A stretch of 64,000 nucleotides of DNA from Rhodococcus sp. OK302 (GCF_002245895.1 NZ_NPJZ01000001.1:2578501-2642500); one strand, 5' to 3'. Shown: positions 14,715 to 24,884, counted from the stretch's first letter. Made by a program: numbers and translations. The notes: generated by a model not told the origin, from the sequence alone.

Positions 14715-16663
14715 TGACGCCCTACCCTCGACTCTTCACACCTCTGCGCCTGGGCAACCTGACTCTGCGTAACCGAGTCGTGTTCTCAGCGCACCTGACC
14801 AACTACGCCGCGGACGGGTTGCCGACAGCGCAGCACGCCGCGTACTACGGGGCGCGGGCAAAGGGCGGGGCCGGGCTGATCATCAGTGAGGAACATTCGA
14901 CTCATCCGTCGGATCGACCCTACGAGAAGATGATCGAGGGCTATCGGGCCGAGGTGGTCGAGGGGTATCGCAGGATCACCGAATCTGTGCACGCGCACGG
15001 TTCGGTGATCCTGGCGCAGATCAATCACAACGGCGGGCAGGGAGCCGGAACATACTCGAGGCGCCCGCTCTGGGCCCCCAGTGCAATCGCGGATCCACTG
15101 TTTCGTGAAGTCCCCAAAGCGGTTGACGACGCCGATATTGCCGAGATTCTCGACGGTTTCTCGCTGGTAGCGCGTAACTGCATAACCGGCGGTTTCGACG
15201 GCGTCGAATTGCAGGCGTCGCAGTCGTCGATAGTCCGCGCATTTCTGGCACCGTCCACAAACCGTCGCACCGATCGGTATGGCGGCACGACGGAAAACCG
15301 GGCGCAGTTTCTGCTGGAGGTCTTGCGTGTTCTCCGCGAGGCGATCGGTCCTGATCGGATTCTCGGGGTCAGGCTCAGCGGCTACGAAGGTACGCGCGGC
15401 GGCATCGAACTGGTCGACGCCGTCGAAACGGCGCAGCTGGTGGAGGCCGACGGTCAGGTTGACTACATCAATACTGCCATCGGGATGGCCACGGAGACAC
15501 TACATCTGATCGAGGCGTCGATGGCAGTGCCGGTCGGCTACGCGAACTTCATTCCGTCGGCGATCAAAGAAGTAGTCTCACTGCCGGTGATCGGCGTGGG
15601 ACGGTTCAAGTCTGCGGAGCAGGCTGAGCAGGCGCTCGATGAAGGTCTGTGTGATCTGGTGGGAGTGGTGCGCGGCCAGATCGCTGACCCGGATTTTGTG
15701 AACAAGGCTCGCGCCGGTGAATCGGCGACGGTACGAACCTGCTTGTCCTGCAACCAAGAATGCGTCGGACGGATGGGGCTCAACCGTTGGCTGGGGTGTA
15801 CGGAGAATCCGACGGCTGGTCGTGAGTCGGTCTTGTTGCCGGTGCCACATGTGCGGGGAAGACGCGTCGTGGTGGTCGGCGGTGGCCCGGCAGGGTTGCA
15901 GGCCGCGGCGACAGCGGCCCAGCGGGGGCATCGGGTAACGCTGTTCGAGCGTGACAGTGTTCTTGGTGGGCAAATCTGCACAGCGTCGGTGATGCCCGCT
16001 CGTCGAGAGCTCGGTGACCTGATCCGCAACCTTGAATCCGAATGTCGCAGAAGCGGTGTCGAGATCAATTTACGAACCGACGCGACGGCCGAGATGCTGG
16101 CGGCCATGGCCGTTGATGTTGTTGTGATCGCAACGGGAGCGCGGGCAGTTCCCCCAGCGTGGGCGGGGGAGTCGGAGCGCGTAGTCGGGGTCAGAGATGT
16201 GCTGGACGGCAAGATTCTTCCGGGTGGTTCGGTGCTGGTGTTCGACGAACTGGGATTTCATCAAGGCCCCTCGGTTGCGGAGTTTCTGGCCGATCACGGC
16301 TGTGAGGTCACCATCGCGACCAACGGGATGGTGGTCGCTCAGGATTTGAGCATTACCTTGGATTTTGAGACCTGGAACCAGCGGGCGCACGAGAAGTCGA
16401 TCACGCAGCGCACGGATCTGATGGTGACGGCAGTGCACGGAAATGGTCCGTTGACCGTCGATTTGGTGCACCACCCAACTGGTGTGGCGGAGACCAGCGT
16501 TGTCGACTGGGTTGTGTACGCGATGCAGCAGGAACCTGAAGATGATCTGTGGAACATGCTGCGAGGCAGTTCCTTCGAGATTCACCGTATCGGTGATGCG
16601 TTGTCGCCGCGTCGTTCACATGCCGCGGTAATCGAGGGCCACCGTGTTGCATCGGCGATCTAG
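14714..16663 (+). CDS. Mycofactocin-associated FadH/OYE-family flavoprotein 2
   Basis: A 649-residue partner of the gene at 11971, with the same architecture and better-kept motifs. The FMN barrel has PYPRLFTPLRLGNLTLRNRVVFSAH at the start and TDRYGGTTENRAQF intact. The 4Fe-4S motif is CLSCNQEC plus a Cys 11 residues later. The dinucleotide half has VVVVGGGPAGLQAAATAAQRGHRV. As in the first protein, the residues expected at the OYE active site are replaced (LQASQSSIVRAF). The role is unknown; it is probably an ene-reductase or demethylase-like electron carrier linked to mycofactocin. The ATG at 14714 shares one base with the SDR stop. It ends the co-directional block before the DUF222 insertion. 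Confidence 0.87.
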   Translation: MTPYPRLFTPLRLGNLTLRNRVVFSAHLTNYAADGLPTAQHAAYYGARAKGGAGLIISEEHSTHPSDRPYEKMIEGYRAEVVEGYRRITESVHAHGSVILAQINHNGGQGAGTYSRRPLWAPSAIADPLFREVPKAVDDADIAEILDGFSLVARNCITGGFDGVELQASQSSIVRAFLAPSTNRRTDRYGGTTENRAQFLLEVLRVLREAIGPDRILGVRLSGYEGTRGGIELVDAVETAQLVEADGQVDYINTAIGMATETLHLIEASMAVPVGYANFIPSAIKEVVSLPVIGVGRFKSAEQAEQALDEGLCDLVGVVRGQIADPDFVNKARAGESATVRTCLSCNQECVGRMGLNRWLGCTENPTAGRESVLLPVPHVRGRRVVVVGGGPAGLQAAATAAQRGHRVTLFERDSVLGGQICTASVMPARRELGDLIRNLESECRRSGVEINLRTDATAEMLAAMAVDVVVIATGARAVPPAWAGESERVVGVRDVLDGKILPGGSVLVFDELGFHQGPSVAEFLADHGCEVTIATNGMVVAQDLSITLDFETWNQRAHEKSITQRTDLMVTAVHGNGPLTVDLVHHPTGVAETSVVDWVVYAMQQEPEDDLWNMLRGSSFEIHRIGDALSPRRSHAAVIEGHRVASAI

Positions 16664-16805
16664 GTGATTTGATTGGTCGTGTCACTCAAGGTGGCGTGGC
16701 GTGTGCGATCTGGAATTGTCGAATGCTGTTGTATATCAGTCGGTCTCGAGTGGGATTTCTCAAAATCTGTCCGAAATGTCTCTAGGAATCGAAATCCTGT
16801 TCGAT

Positions 16806-16811
16806 TAGAAT
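16806..16811 (+). promoter_or_regulatory. Probable -10 of a leaderless promoter for the DUF222/HNH gene
   Basis: TAGAAT lies 6 bases before the ATG at 16818, the distance expected when transcription begins at the start codon. The 150 bases upstream are visibly lower in GC than the neighbouring genes. No -35 was identified. Confidence 0.4.
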
Positions 16812-16817
16812 TGGCGC

Positions 16818-18056
16818 ATGGGGAATCGAGAAGCGTGGCAGCTGGACGGCGAGGGCCTGAAATCGGAGGTTCTCGATCTGGTCCGCGCCCGCCACGGCCT
16901 GCAATCGCGCCTGGTGCACCTCGTTGTCGAAATGTTCACCCGTGATGCTCTCCCTGATACAGGCTTCCGCGCTATCGCGCAGTGGCTGCATCGGTCCACC
17001 AACCTCGAGATCGGCGAATGCAGCCAACTGGTCTCGCTCGCGCGGTTGTTCATGCTCGAACCTGTAGTCGCACAATCCTTTCACGACGGTGACATCGACG
17101 CTCTCAAAGCCCGGCAGGTAGCCCAGTTCTGCCAGCACCCACCCAAGAACATGCATACCGCGGACATCGAAAAGGCCCGCGACATCCTGCTGGACCTGGC
17201 CTCGAAAAAGGTTTCCGACTGCGACGCCATCCGCGCGGTCATCCGGCGTATCGAAAAGAAGTATGGCAACCGCGACGACGGCATCCCCATTGGAGAGGAT
17301 TCCGAGCGCAACGAGTTCTACGCCTCCAAAGGTTTGTACGGCCGCGTCAGCGTCAAAGGTGACCTCGATGCCGTCAACGGTGCCCGGCTGATCGCCCTAC
17401 TGTCCGGACTCTCGAAGCCGACACCCGAAATTGACGGCGTGAAAGATGCTCGTACCCCGGCACTTCGACGGGCTGACGGTTTCTGTGAACTGTTGCGCCG
17501 CTTCGAGATGGCCGGCCTCGGGCCCGTTGAAGGTGGCGTCAAACCGCACCTGACGATTACTGCTACCGCGAAAGACCTCACGGACCTGCAAGCGTTGAAA
17601 GATCTGTTGCCGTCCAATGAGGAACTCGGGTATGCGATCACCAACTGGGCCGGGCCTATCAGCCTCGACAGCGCCCGCATGCTGGCCTGCGATTGTATGG
17701 TCACCCGAATCCTGCTCGACCAGAACGGTGTTCCGCTCAATCATGGACTCGACGAGCGAACAGCGACAGTCCCGCAGCGGCGAGCTTTAGCCGTCAGGGA
17801 TGGTGGATGCGCGTTTCCCGGCTGCGGCACCCCGCCCGGATGGTGCGATGCCCACCATATTGTTCATTGGGCAGACAGTGGCCCAACGGATTTCGATAAT
17901 CTCATACTTTTGTGCGGTCACCATCATCGGTTGCTGCACCATACCGAGTGGAGTGTCGAGATCGGGGATGATCGGAGAACCCGGTTCTATCCGCCGATGT
18001 CGGTGGATCCGTATCAGGTTCCGATACCGGGGAACAGTCCACCGACAGCAGCTTGA
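16818..18056 (+). CDS. DUF222 domain HNH endonuclease-like protein (13E12 repeat family)
   Basis: A 412-residue protein. The N-terminal DUF222 region (1-270) includes FRAIAQWLHRSTNLEIGECSQLVSLARL and a LYGRVSVKGDLDAVNGARL core. The C-terminal HNH module (340-395) reads CAFPGCGTPPGWCDAHHIVHW, then a Asn-Leu-x-LLCGHHHRLLHH segment. Both zinc-like cysteine pairs and the HH/H triad are intact. These proteins occur in many copies per genome in mycobacteria and rhodococci and behave like mobile genes; the biochemical role is not settled. It interrupts the mft cluster between OYE 2 and mftE and carries its own promoter and a strong 3' hairpin, so it looks inserted. No target-site duplication was found by eye. 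Confidence 0.85.
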   Translation: MGNREAWQLDGEGLKSEVLDLVRARHGLQSRLVHLVVEMFTRDALPDTGFRAIAQWLHRSTNLEIGECSQLVSLARLFMLEPVVAQSFHDGDIDALKARQVAQFCQHPPKNMHTADIEKARDILLDLASKKVSDCDAIRAVIRRIEKKYGNRDDGIPIGEDSERNEFYASKGLYGRVSVKGDLDAVNGARLIALLSGLSKPTPEIDGVKDARTPALRRADGFCELLRRFEMAGLGPVEGGVKPHLTITATAKDLTDLQALKDLLPSNEELGYAITNWAGPISLDSARMLACDCMVTRILLDQNGVPLNHGLDERTATVPQRRALAVRDGGCAFPGCGTPPGWCDAHHIVHWADSGPTDFDNLILLCGHHHRLLHHTEWSVEIGDDRRTRFYPPMSVDPYQVPIPGNSPPTAA

Positions 18057-18077
18057 ACATCCGAATACGCAACATGT

Positions 18078-18105
18078 ACACCGGGGCTGAGACATGCCCC
18101 GGTGT
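18078..18105 (+). terminator. Terminator hairpin after the DUF222/HNH gene
   Basis: A perfect 10-bp stem: ACACCGGGGC at 18078-18087, an 8-base loop, and GCCCCGGTGT at 18096-18105. It lies 21 bases after the stop codon. There is no U-tract. It would insulate mftE from transcription through the inserted gene. Confidence 0.65.
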
Positions 18106-18165
18106 TACTGGTGCTTGAAGTGACCCATGTTGGGACAGAGTGCCACTGCTGCGGTTGTGTACCAA

Positions 18166-18171
18166 TATCAT
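18166..18171 (+). promoter_or_regulatory. Possible -10 element for mftEFG
   Basis: TATCAT lies 6 bases before the mftE ATG, overlapping a GGGGG ribosome-site-like run. With the upstream hairpin it suggests that mftE-mftF-mftG form their own transcription unit, possibly leaderless. Confidence 0.35.
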
Positions 18172-18177
18172 CGGGGG

Positions 18178-18870
18178 ATGAGCTTTCCGCGCGACCTTGT
18201 CTCCATGCCGAGTCCTGATCTCGAAGGTACGGCCCTCACCGTCGTGGTCCCGGTCGGTTCGTTGGAGCAGCACGGTCCGCACCTACCTCTCGATACCGAT
18301 ACTCGAATCGCAAGAGCTGTCGCCGGCGCGCTTCCCGGCGTCGTGGTTGCGCCCGCACTCGAGTACGGCGCGAGCGGTGAGCATGAAGGATTTGCCGGGA
18401 CCATTTCAATCGGTGCCGAGGCCATGGAAATGGTGATAGTCGAGTACGGGCGGTCGGCGTTTCGATGGGCAACTCGGGTGTTGTTCGTGAACGGTCACGG
18501 TGGAAACGGCCCGGCTTTGGCCAAGGCTGTGGCGCTACTGCGCTACGAGGGCCGTGATGCGGCCTGGGCGCCCTGCGCAGTTCCGGGGGCAGACGCTCAC
18601 GCGGGCAGGACAGAAACAAGCCTCTTACTGCATCTTTCGCCGGATTGCGTGGATATGGCCCGTGCAGTGGCCGGAAATATTTCTCCGATCGCAGACCTGA
18701 TGCCAGGATTGCGTTCGGGCGGTATGGTCGCTGTGTCGGATAATGGAGTTCTGGGTGATCCAGTCGAGGCAACAGCCGTGGACGGCGCACAGATTTTCGG
18801 CGGGTTGGTGCAACGCGTGACGGATGGACTGGCTCGGTGGGAACCGGGTCCGGATGGGAGGCTTCGGTGA
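18178..18870 (+). CDS. mftE: Mycofactocin precursor peptidase MftE
   Basis: A 230-residue creatininase-family metallopeptidase that cuts the modified Val-Tyr unit (AHDP) from the C-terminus of MftC-treated MftA. Metal-binding and catalytic residues sit in [38 protein letters not shown] and the later [10 protein letters not shown], all standard for the family. The start ATG at 18178 follows GGGGG, and the 17-codon upstream extension lacks family character. It follows the inserted DUF222 gene and precedes mftF on the same strand. Confidence 0.93.
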   Translation: MSFPRDLVSMPSPDLEGTALTVVVPVGSLEQHGPHLPLDTDTRIARAVAGALPGVVVAPALEYGASGEHEGFAGTISIGAEAMEMVIVEYGRSAFRWATRVLFVNGHGGNGPALAKAVALLRYEGRDAAWAPCAVPGADAHAGRTETSLLLHLSPDCVDMARAVAGNISPIADLMPGLRSGGMVAVSDNGVLGDPVEATAVDGAQIFGGLVQRVTDGLARWEPGPDGRLR

Positions 18871-18940
18871 TGATTGCAACCGATGGGGGGCGGGCGATCT
18901 ACCCGAACCGATTCACGGTGCTTGCCGCGACGATCGCCTG

Positions 18941-20338
18941 ATGCGACCCGCACGACTCCCCGATGGCTTCGGCATTCGGTTGGATCCCAAAGTTCGCACG
19001 TACTCGGGTGGCCGCGTGCTCATCGGCGGTTCGCCGACACGCATGCTCAAGCTCGCTCCGACTGCGGCCGCGATGATCGGCGACGGTTTTCTCGAGGTCG
19101 TCGATCAGCAGAGTGCGGCAGTGGCGCGCCATCTGCTCGATTCGGGAGTGGCAAACCCTCGGCCCATGTCGACGCCGTCAGCGGTCGACGTCACTGTTGT
19201 GATTCCGGTGAAGGACAATAGGGCGGGTGTCGAACGACTGTTGCCCGCTCTCAAGGATCTGACTGTGATCGTCGTCGACGACGGATCCGAGGTTCCTCTG
19301 GAACCCCGTCAGAATACTCCGGGAACGGGCTCGATCACCGTCGTCCGGCACGAGAAGGCGCGTGGCCCGTCGGCTGCTCGAAACTCGGGGTTGCGTTCGG
19401 CCCAAACACGTTTCGTGGCATTCCTCGATTCCGACGTCATTCCGCGGGCGGGTTGGCTCGAGCTGATGCTGGGTCATTTCAGTGACCCCGGAGTTGCCTT
19501 GGTTGCGCCGAGGATTGTGGCTCTCGATCCGTACGGGACAGCTTTGGCTCGTTACGAGAACATGCGCTCCTCCCTGGATCTGGGACGCAAGGAAGCTGCG
19601 GTCAAGTCGGGTAGTCCGGTGGCTTACGTGCCCAGTGCCGCGCTGATCGTGCGCCGCGACGTGGCCCTCGAATGCGAAGGTTTCGACGAAAGCCTCGAAG
19701 TAGCCGAGGACGTCGATTTCTGTTGGCGTTTGCAGGCCGCTGGTTGGCGCCTGCGTTATGAACCGGTTGCGAATGTCGCCCACGATCACCGGGTGCAGTT
19801 CGGCAAGTGGTTCAGCCGACGCGCCTTCTACGGAACCGGCGCGGCACCGCTGGCCGCGCGTCATCCGGGTTCGGTGCCGCCGATGGCCATGTCGTTCTGG
19901 ATGTTGTTCTCGTGCATTGCGGCTGCCACTCTCACCCGTTCCGGGCTGGCCGGCGCGATCGGGGCATTGCTGTTCACCACGTTCCGCTTGCGGAAGATGT
20001 TCACCGGGCTACGTCAGCCGACGCGCATCGCGGCAATTCTGGCTGCCCAGGGATTTGTGGGTGGGTTCTGGCAACTCGCGTCGGCGATGTGCCGTCACTA
20101 TTGGCCGGTCACTCTGTTGGCGGTCATCTGCTCACGCAAGATCCGACGCTTGGCGCTTGCTGCAGCAGTCGGGGAGGGGTTGGTGGATTGGTACCGGCAC
20201 CGTGAACCCGGCGGACTTGGGCCGGTGCGGTACGTGTTGTTCAAGCGGGCTGATGACGTGGCGTACGGATTCGGCCTGTGGCGCGGTGCAATCGAGGCGC
20301 ACGACCTGGCTGCGTTGAAGCCTCGAATCACCAAGTGA
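18941..20338 (+). CDS. mftF: Mycofactocin glycosyltransferase MftF
   Basis: A 465-residue GT2-family enzyme that adds the beta-1,4-glucose chain to pre-mycofactocin. The N-terminal part ([27 protein letters not shown]) is specific to MftF. The GT-A domain starts at [20 protein letters not shown] and has the metal-binding FLDSDV and the acceptor-side [22 protein letters not shown] hydrophobic C-terminal region (about 300-380) suggests membrane association. The ATG at 18941 matches the usual N-terminus but has no strong ribosome site; in-frame ATGs at 18854 and 18824 overlap mftE. The stop overlaps the mftG start (GTGA). Confidence 0.92.
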   Translation: MRPARLPDGFGIRLDPKVRTYSGGRVLIGGSPTRMLKLAPTAAAMIGDGFLEVVDQQSAAVARHLLDSGVANPRPMSTPSAVDVTVVIPVKDNRAGVERLLPALKDLTVIVVDDGSEVPLEPRQNTPGTGSITVVRHEKARGPSAARNSGLRSAQTRFVAFLDSDVIPRAGWLELMLGHFSDPGVALVAPRIVALDPYGTALARYENMRSSLDLGRKEAAVKSGSPVAYVPSAALIVRRDVALECEGFDESLEVAEDVDFCWRLQAAGWRLRYEPVANVAHDHRVQFGKWFSRRAFYGTGAAPLAARHPGSVPPMAMSFWMLFSCIAAATLTRSGLAGAIGALLFTTFRLRKMFTGLRQPTRIAAILAAQGFVGGFWQLASAMCRHYWPVTLLAVICSRKIRRLALAAAVGEGLVDWYRHREPGGLGPVRYVLFKRADDVAYGFGLWRGAIEAHDLAALKPRITK

Positions 20339-21801
20339 GTGTTCCGGATTACGCAGATTTTGTGGTTGTCGGCGGCGGCACCACCGGTTGTGTGATCGCG
20401 GCGAGACTCAGCGAAGATCCTGCAGCGAAGGTGTTGCTGCTCGAAGCGGGACCCGGCTATCGATCGACGCTCGAACTCCCGGCGGTACTGCATGATCCAT
20501 ACTTGTTGCCGGTGGGGCCGGCCAGTGAGCACACGTGGACGTACCCGGTCGAGTTGACGCCGGATCGCCTTTCCACGATCTCGCGAGGGCGGACGTTGGG
20601 AGGTTCGGGGGCTGTCAACGGCGCGTATTTCGCCCGAGCCACACGCGCGGATTTCGCGAGCTGGCCACAGTCGTGGAGCTACGAGAAGGTATTGCCGTAC
20701 TTCCGTCAGTCGGAGACCGATCACGATTTCGACGGGCCGTATCACGGTGAGCGCGGACCGATTCCGGTTCGTCGGCGGCAATTGGATGACATGCATCCGC
20801 TGAGTGGACAGTTCCACCAAGCGGCGATCGAAGCAGGTTTTCCCGACGACCTCGACAAGAATGCTCCGGACTCTGTCGGCGTCGGTCCCGTCCCGCTCAA
20901 TATTTCCGAGCATCGCCGAATCAGCACGGCGCTCGGCTATCTGATGCCGGCTCTGGGCCGCACAAATCTGAGCGTCGACGTCAGTGTTGTGGTCGTTCGT
21001 ATTGTCTTCTCGGGAACCCGCGCTATTGGGGTCGATGTTCTCGACGGCTCGCAACTTCGACGTATTCGTGCCGCCCATGTCGTGGTGTGTGCGGGCGCGA
21101 TAGCGACACCACATCTGCTGCTCAATTCCGGTCTCGGATCAGCCGAACATCTTGCTGCCCAAGAAATTCCCGTCGTGGTAGATCTTCCCGGAGTCGGGCA
21201 GGGGTTCGTCGATCATCCGGAAGTTCTGATCCCGTACCGATATTCGACGCCTGAGTTGCTTCGATACCGAACTCCGGTTCTGGAAGTGACGCTCAATGAG
21301 CCGGATCTCGAAATCCGTCCGTACACCGCGTCATTTGCGGATCTTGTGCCCGGCGTAGCGCCGATGGATCACGGTTTGGGTGTGGTCCTCATGGCACCGC
21401 ACAGTCGCGGAAGCGTCGAGCTTGACGCGATGGCACCGGCGGGTGCTCCGCGGATTCGGTACAACTATCTGGAATCGGGCCATGATCGCGCGACGATTCG
21501 TCGGGGCATGCGATTGGCCGAGAGCCTGCTGGAATCGATCGCCGCTACCGGACTGATCGAGCGACCGGACATCGATTACTCGGACGAGTGGATCGAGTCG
21601 AGGCTGGGAACGTCGCTGCATCTGAGCGGCAGTTGTGCAATGGGGGTGGTGGTGGACGAGCAGTGCAGCGTCTTCGGCGTCGACGCACTCAGTATCGTCG
21701 ACACCTCGATCTTTCCCGCAATCCCCAGTCGTGGTCCGCACGCAACTGCGGTCATGGTGGCGGAGCGCGCGAGCGAGTTGGTCCGAGCTGTGGCGGGATA
21801 A
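20335..21801 (+). CDS. mftG: Mycofactocinol dehydrogenase MftG (GMC family)
   Basis: A 488-residue GMC flavoprotein. The FAD-binding [19 protein letters not shown] is at the N-terminus, followed by the GMC signature [19 protein letters not shown] and a second signature [16 protein letters not shown]. The active-site His is in LSGSCAMG, with a further [14 protein letters not shown] segment at the C-terminus. In mycobacteria MftG passes electrons from reduced mycofactocin to the respiratory chain and is needed for growth on ethanol. The GTG start at 20335 overlaps the mftF stop. The gene closes the mft block, and 77 bases separate it from the regulator gene downstream. Confidence 0.92.
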   Translation: MSVPDYADFVVVGGGTTGCVIAARLSEDPAAKVLLLEAGPGYRSTLELPAVLHDPYLLPVGPASEHTWTYPVELTPDRLSTISRGRTLGGSGAVNGAYFARATRADFASWPQSWSYEKVLPYFRQSETDHDFDGPYHGERGPIPVRRRQLDDMHPLSGQFHQAAIEAGFPDDLDKNAPDSVGVGPVPLNISEHRRISTALGYLMPALGRTNLSVDVSVVVVRIVFSGTRAIGVDVLDGSQLRRIRAAHVVVCAGAIATPHLLLNSGLGSAEHLAAQEIPVVVDLPGVGQGFVDHPEVLIPYRYSTPELLRYRTPVLEVTLNEPDLEIRPYTASFADLVPGVAPMDHGLGVVLMAPHSRGSVELDAMAPAGAPRIRYNYLESGHDRATIRRGMRLAESLLESIAATGLIERPDIDYSDEWIESRLGTSLHLSGSCAMGVVVDEQCSVFGVDALSIVDTSIFPAIPSRGPHATAVMVAERASELVRAVAG

Positions 21802-21843
21802 AGGAAACCGCATGGTCAGACTTCACCATCGACCTGTGATGGG

Positions 21844-21854
21844 CATTACAGTGG
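21844..21854 (+). promoter_or_regulatory. CATTACAGTGG element upstream of the GAF regulator
   Basis: The same 11 bases occur at 8989-8999 before mftA, each preceded by GATG with one to two intervening changes. TACAGT within it can serve as a -10 hexamer. It lies 24 bases before the ATG at 21879. It is either a shared promoter core or a shared regulator site. Confidence 0.4.
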
Positions 21855-21878
21855 CAGGGGAGCGGAGGAACGCAGAAT

Positions 21879-23192
21879 ATGGCACGTGAACAGGCTGTGT
21901 ACGGCAACCCGTGGGTGGCCGTACGGCCAGGAGATGACGTCGCGGTGCTGGCGCGTCGACTCTCCAGCGCTCATCAGTCGTTCATCGATGCCCAGGACGG
22001 GCCGGGGCATGGCCTTCCGGACGACTCCCACGTGCGTTCCGTCGTGCTGGAATCCTGGATGCGCAGCCGGAACAAAGGCGTCGATCCCGATGTCGTCGGA
22101 AATCCCGAGATGCTCGAAGGCGTCGAACTCGAGAACTATCGTTCGACGCATCCCATGTCGCTCATTCGTCCGGTGATCCGAAAGCTGCTGGTAGAAGATG
22201 CTGCCGAGACCGGGTTGTTGATCGCGATCAGTGACGCGCACGGCCGGTTGCTCTGGGTGGAGGGTGACAGCTCGGCCAAGGACAAAGCGTTGTCGATGAA
22301 TTTCGTCGAAGGTGCCGACTGGAGCGAAGATCGCGTCGGTACCAATGCGCCGGGCACAGCACTGGCAATCGATCACTCGGTGCAGATCTTCGGCTCGGAG
22401 CACTTCAATCGGACCGTTCACGATTGGAGTTGTTCGGCGGCGCCGGTCCATGACCCCACGACCGGGCAGATTCTGGGTGCCATCGACATCACGGGCGGGC
22501 CACGCGTCGCCGTCCCGGAAGTGTTGTCGTTGATCCGTGCAACCGTGGCAGCCGCCGAATCGGAACTGCGGTTCCACCTCCTCAACTCGCCGATCCCGCT
22601 GACGGCCTCCGCGCCCCGGTTGGAGACGTTCGGCGGCGGACGACCCACACTCGTCCGTGGGGGCGAGCGGATTCCGATCTCGCAACGTCATGCCGAAATC
22701 TTGCTGTTGCTCTCCGAGCATCCCGAGGGCCTGAGTGCAGATCATCTTGCGGTTCTCCTTGACGAAGGTGAGCTGGACGGTGTCACCATCCGCGCTGAAA
22801 TGTCGCGCCTACGTAAGGTTTTCGGTGCCGACAGGTTGGCGTCGAGGCCGTATCGCATCATTGCCGAGTTCACTACCGATGTCGACGACGTTCGGAGTGC
22901 TTTGGATCGCGGTGACGCGGCAACCGCCCTGCGTCTGTACACGGGTCCGGTTCTGGGCGGATCTGCCTCTCCGGGTATCGACGCCATCCGAGATGAACTC
23001 CGCACGCGCGTTCAGGCCGCCCTGCTTCGCGGCGGTGACGCCGCTCTGTTGGCGCGCTGGACTACCTCCGTCCACGGACGCGAAGATTCCGTCGTCTGGG
23101 AGGCGTACTTGTCGACGCTCGATCCAAAATCGGCACTGTATTCGCAGGTCAAGGCCAAGATTGACGTCCTCGACCGGCAGTTGGGTCTCTGA
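21879..23192 (+). CDS. GAF-domain transcriptional regulator (AcoR-like sensor, winged-helix C-terminus)
   Basis: A 437-residue protein with an AcoR-type sensor half (30-240). This contains SVVLESWMRSRNKGVDPD, GADWSEDRVGTNAPGTALAIDHSVQIFGSEHF and VHDPTTGQILGAIDITGG, the pattern of GAF sensors that control acetoin, aldehyde or alcohol genes. There is no AAA+ domain. The C-terminal part (265-340) looks like a winged-helix DNA-binding domain (ISQRHAEILLLLSEHPEGLSADHLAVLLDEG, EMSRLRKVFG). The ATG follows GGAGGAA. It lies directly before the aldehyde dehydrogenase and eut genes and probably activates them; the ligand is unknown. Confidence 0.8.
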   Translation: MAREQAVYGNPWVAVRPGDDVAVLARRLSSAHQSFIDAQDGPGHGLPDDSHVRSVVLESWMRSRNKGVDPDVVGNPEMLEGVELENYRSTHPMSLIRPVIRKLLVEDAAETGLLIAISDAHGRLLWVEGDSSAKDKALSMNFVEGADWSEDRVGTNAPGTALAIDHSVQIFGSEHFNRTVHDWSCSAAPVHDPTTGQILGAIDITGGPRVAVPEVLSLIRATVAAAESELRFHLLNSPIPLTASAPRLETFGGGRPTLVRGGERIPISQRHAEILLLLSEHPEGLSADHLAVLLDEGELDGVTIRAEMSRLRKVFGADRLASRPYRIIAEFTTDVDDVRSALDRGDAATALRLYTGPVLGGSASPGIDAIRDELRTRVQAALLRGGDAALLARWTTSVHGREDSVVWEAYLSTLDPKSALYSQVKAKIDVLDRQLGL

Positions 23193-23237
23193 GCGCAACG
23201 TACTTGCAACGTTGCCGCTCCTAGTGTTGTGAATCAC

Positions 23238-23250
23238 ACCCCGCGGGGGT
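23238..23250. promoter_or_regulatory. Inverted repeat upstream of the aldehyde dehydrogenase
   Basis: ACCCC-GC-GGGGGT lies 61 bases before the ALDH start, next to TGTGAATCACA (23228-23238), a second short palindrome. Its GGGGGT arm resembles the elements at 30993-31008 and 59388-59403, although the spacing differs. It is a candidate site for the regulator encoded just upstream. Confidence 0.4.
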
Positions 23251-23311
23251 GGGGCTGTGGTCATGAAGTTGGTGGTCACAGGCGAAGATCCGTTCACAGA
23301 GGAGCTTGCAA

Positions 23312-24835
23312 ATGACCGTGTACGCCCGCCCCGGTACCGCCGACGCGATCATGTCCTTCCAGTCTCGTTACGACAACTGGATCGGAAACGAGTGGGTCGC
23401 ACCAGTCAAGGGCCAGTACTTCGAGAACCCGACTCCGGTAACGGGGCAGAACTTCTGCGACGTAGCTCGCTCCACCGCAGAAGATATCGAGCTCGCACTC
23501 GACGCGGCACATGCAGCCGCTCCGGCCTGGGGTAAGACCTCCGTTGCCGAGCGCGCCATCGTCTTGAACAAGATCGCCGATCGGATGGAAGAGAACCTCG
23601 AATCCATCGCACTCGCCGAGTCCTGGGACAACGGAAAACCGATCCGCGAAACCCTCAACGCCGACATTCCTCTTGCGATCGATCACTTCCGCTACTTTGC
23701 GGGAGCTATTCGCGCACAGGAAGGTTCGCTGTCCGAGATCAACTCGGACACCGTTGCCTACCACTTCCACGAGCCGCTCGGTGTGGTCGGACAGATCATT
23801 CCGTGGAACTTCCCGATCCTGATGGCGGTGTGGAAGCTTGCCCCTGCACTTGCCGCCGGTAACGCAATAGTCCTCAAGCCCGCAGAGCAGACTCCCGTCT
23901 CGATCCTGCACCTCATCGGCATCATCGGCGACTTGCTGCCGGCCGGCGTTCTCAACATCGTCAACGGATTCGGCGTCGAAGCCGGCAAGCCGTTGGCGTC
24001 GAGCCCTCGCATCAAGAAGATCGCCTTCACCGGTGAGACCACCACCGGACGCTTGATCATGCAGTACGCGTCGCAGAACCTCATTCCGGTCACCCTCGAG
24101 CTCGGCGGCAAGAGCCCCAATCTGTTCTTCTCCGATGTCCTCGCATCCAATGACGATTACCAGGACAAGGCCCTGGAAGGCTTCACGATGTTCGCCCTCA
24201 ATCAGGGTGAGGTCTGCACGTGCCCGTCCCGTGCTCTGATCCAGGAGGACATCTTCGACGACTTCCTCGCGATGGCAGCTATTCGCACGAAGGCTGTGCG
24301 CCAAGGCAATCCGCTCGACACCGAGACGATGATCGGTGCGCAGGCCAGCAACGACCAGCTCGAGAAGATTCTCTCGTACATCGAAATCGGTAAGGCCGAG
24401 GGCGCCAAGGTCATCACCGGTGGTGAGCGCGCTCAGTTGGGCGGCGACCTCGCCGGCGGCTACTACGTGCAGCCGACGATCTTCACGGGTAACAACAAGA
24501 TGCGCATCTTCCAGGAAGAGATCTTCGGACCGGTCGTCTCCGTCACGTCGTTCAAGGATTACGACGAGGCCATCGAGATTGCCAACGACACCCTCTACGG
24601 CCTCGGTGCCGGTGTCTGGTCACGAGACGGTGGAACTGCCTACCGTGCGGGCCGCGATATCCAGGCGGGCCGTGTGTGGACCAACACGTACCACCAGTAC
24701 CCGGCACACGCTGCGTTCGGTGGATACAAGCAGTCCGGTATCGGCCGTGAGAACCACTTGATGATGCTCTCGCACTACCAGCAGACCAAGAACCTCCTGG
24801 TCAGCTACGCACAGAAGGCTCAGGGCTTCTTCTGA
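23312..24835 (+). CDS. NAD-dependent acetaldehyde dehydrogenase (ExaC/AldA type)
   Basis: A 507-residue aldehyde dehydrogenase. It shows [32 protein letters not shown] for NAD binding, the general base Glu in LELGGKSPN, and the nucleophile Cys in [11 protein letters not shown]. It has a [26 protein letters not shown]-terminus typical of the ExaC/AcoD group that oxidises acetaldehyde to acetate. The ATG at 23312 follows GAGGAG at 7 bases. It is followed at 49 bases by a DUF779 gene, its usual companion, and then by ethanolamine genes whose product is acetaldehyde. A role in ethanolamine and ethanol catabolism is therefore well supported by context. Confidence 0.9.
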   Translation: MTVYARPGTADAIMSFQSRYDNWIGNEWVAPVKGQYFENPTPVTGQNFCDVARSTAEDIELALDAAHAAAPAWGKTSVAERAIVLNKIADRMEENLESIALAESWDNGKPIRETLNADIPLAIDHFRYFAGAIRAQEGSLSEINSDTVAYHFHEPLGVVGQIIPWNFPILMAVWKLAPALAAGNAIVLKPAEQTPVSILHLIGIIGDLLPAGVLNIVNGFGVEAGKPLASSPRIKKIAFTGETTTGRLIMQYASQNLIPVTLELGGKSPNLFFSDVLASNDDYQDKALEGFTMFALNQGEVCTCPSRALIQEDIFDDFLAMAAIRTKAVRQGNPLDTETMIGAQASNDQLEKILSYIEIGKAEGAKVITGGERAQLGGDLAGGYYVQPTIFTGNNKMRIFQEEIFGPVVSVTSFKDYDEAIEIANDTLYGLGAGVWSRDGGTAYRAGRDIQAGRVWTNTYHQYPAHAAFGGYKQSGIGRENHLMMLSHYQQTKNLLVSYAQKAQGFF

Positions 24836-24884
24836 TCCGCTGATTCACTAGGTCAGCTCGAGTAACAAACACACGGAGGTTGGA

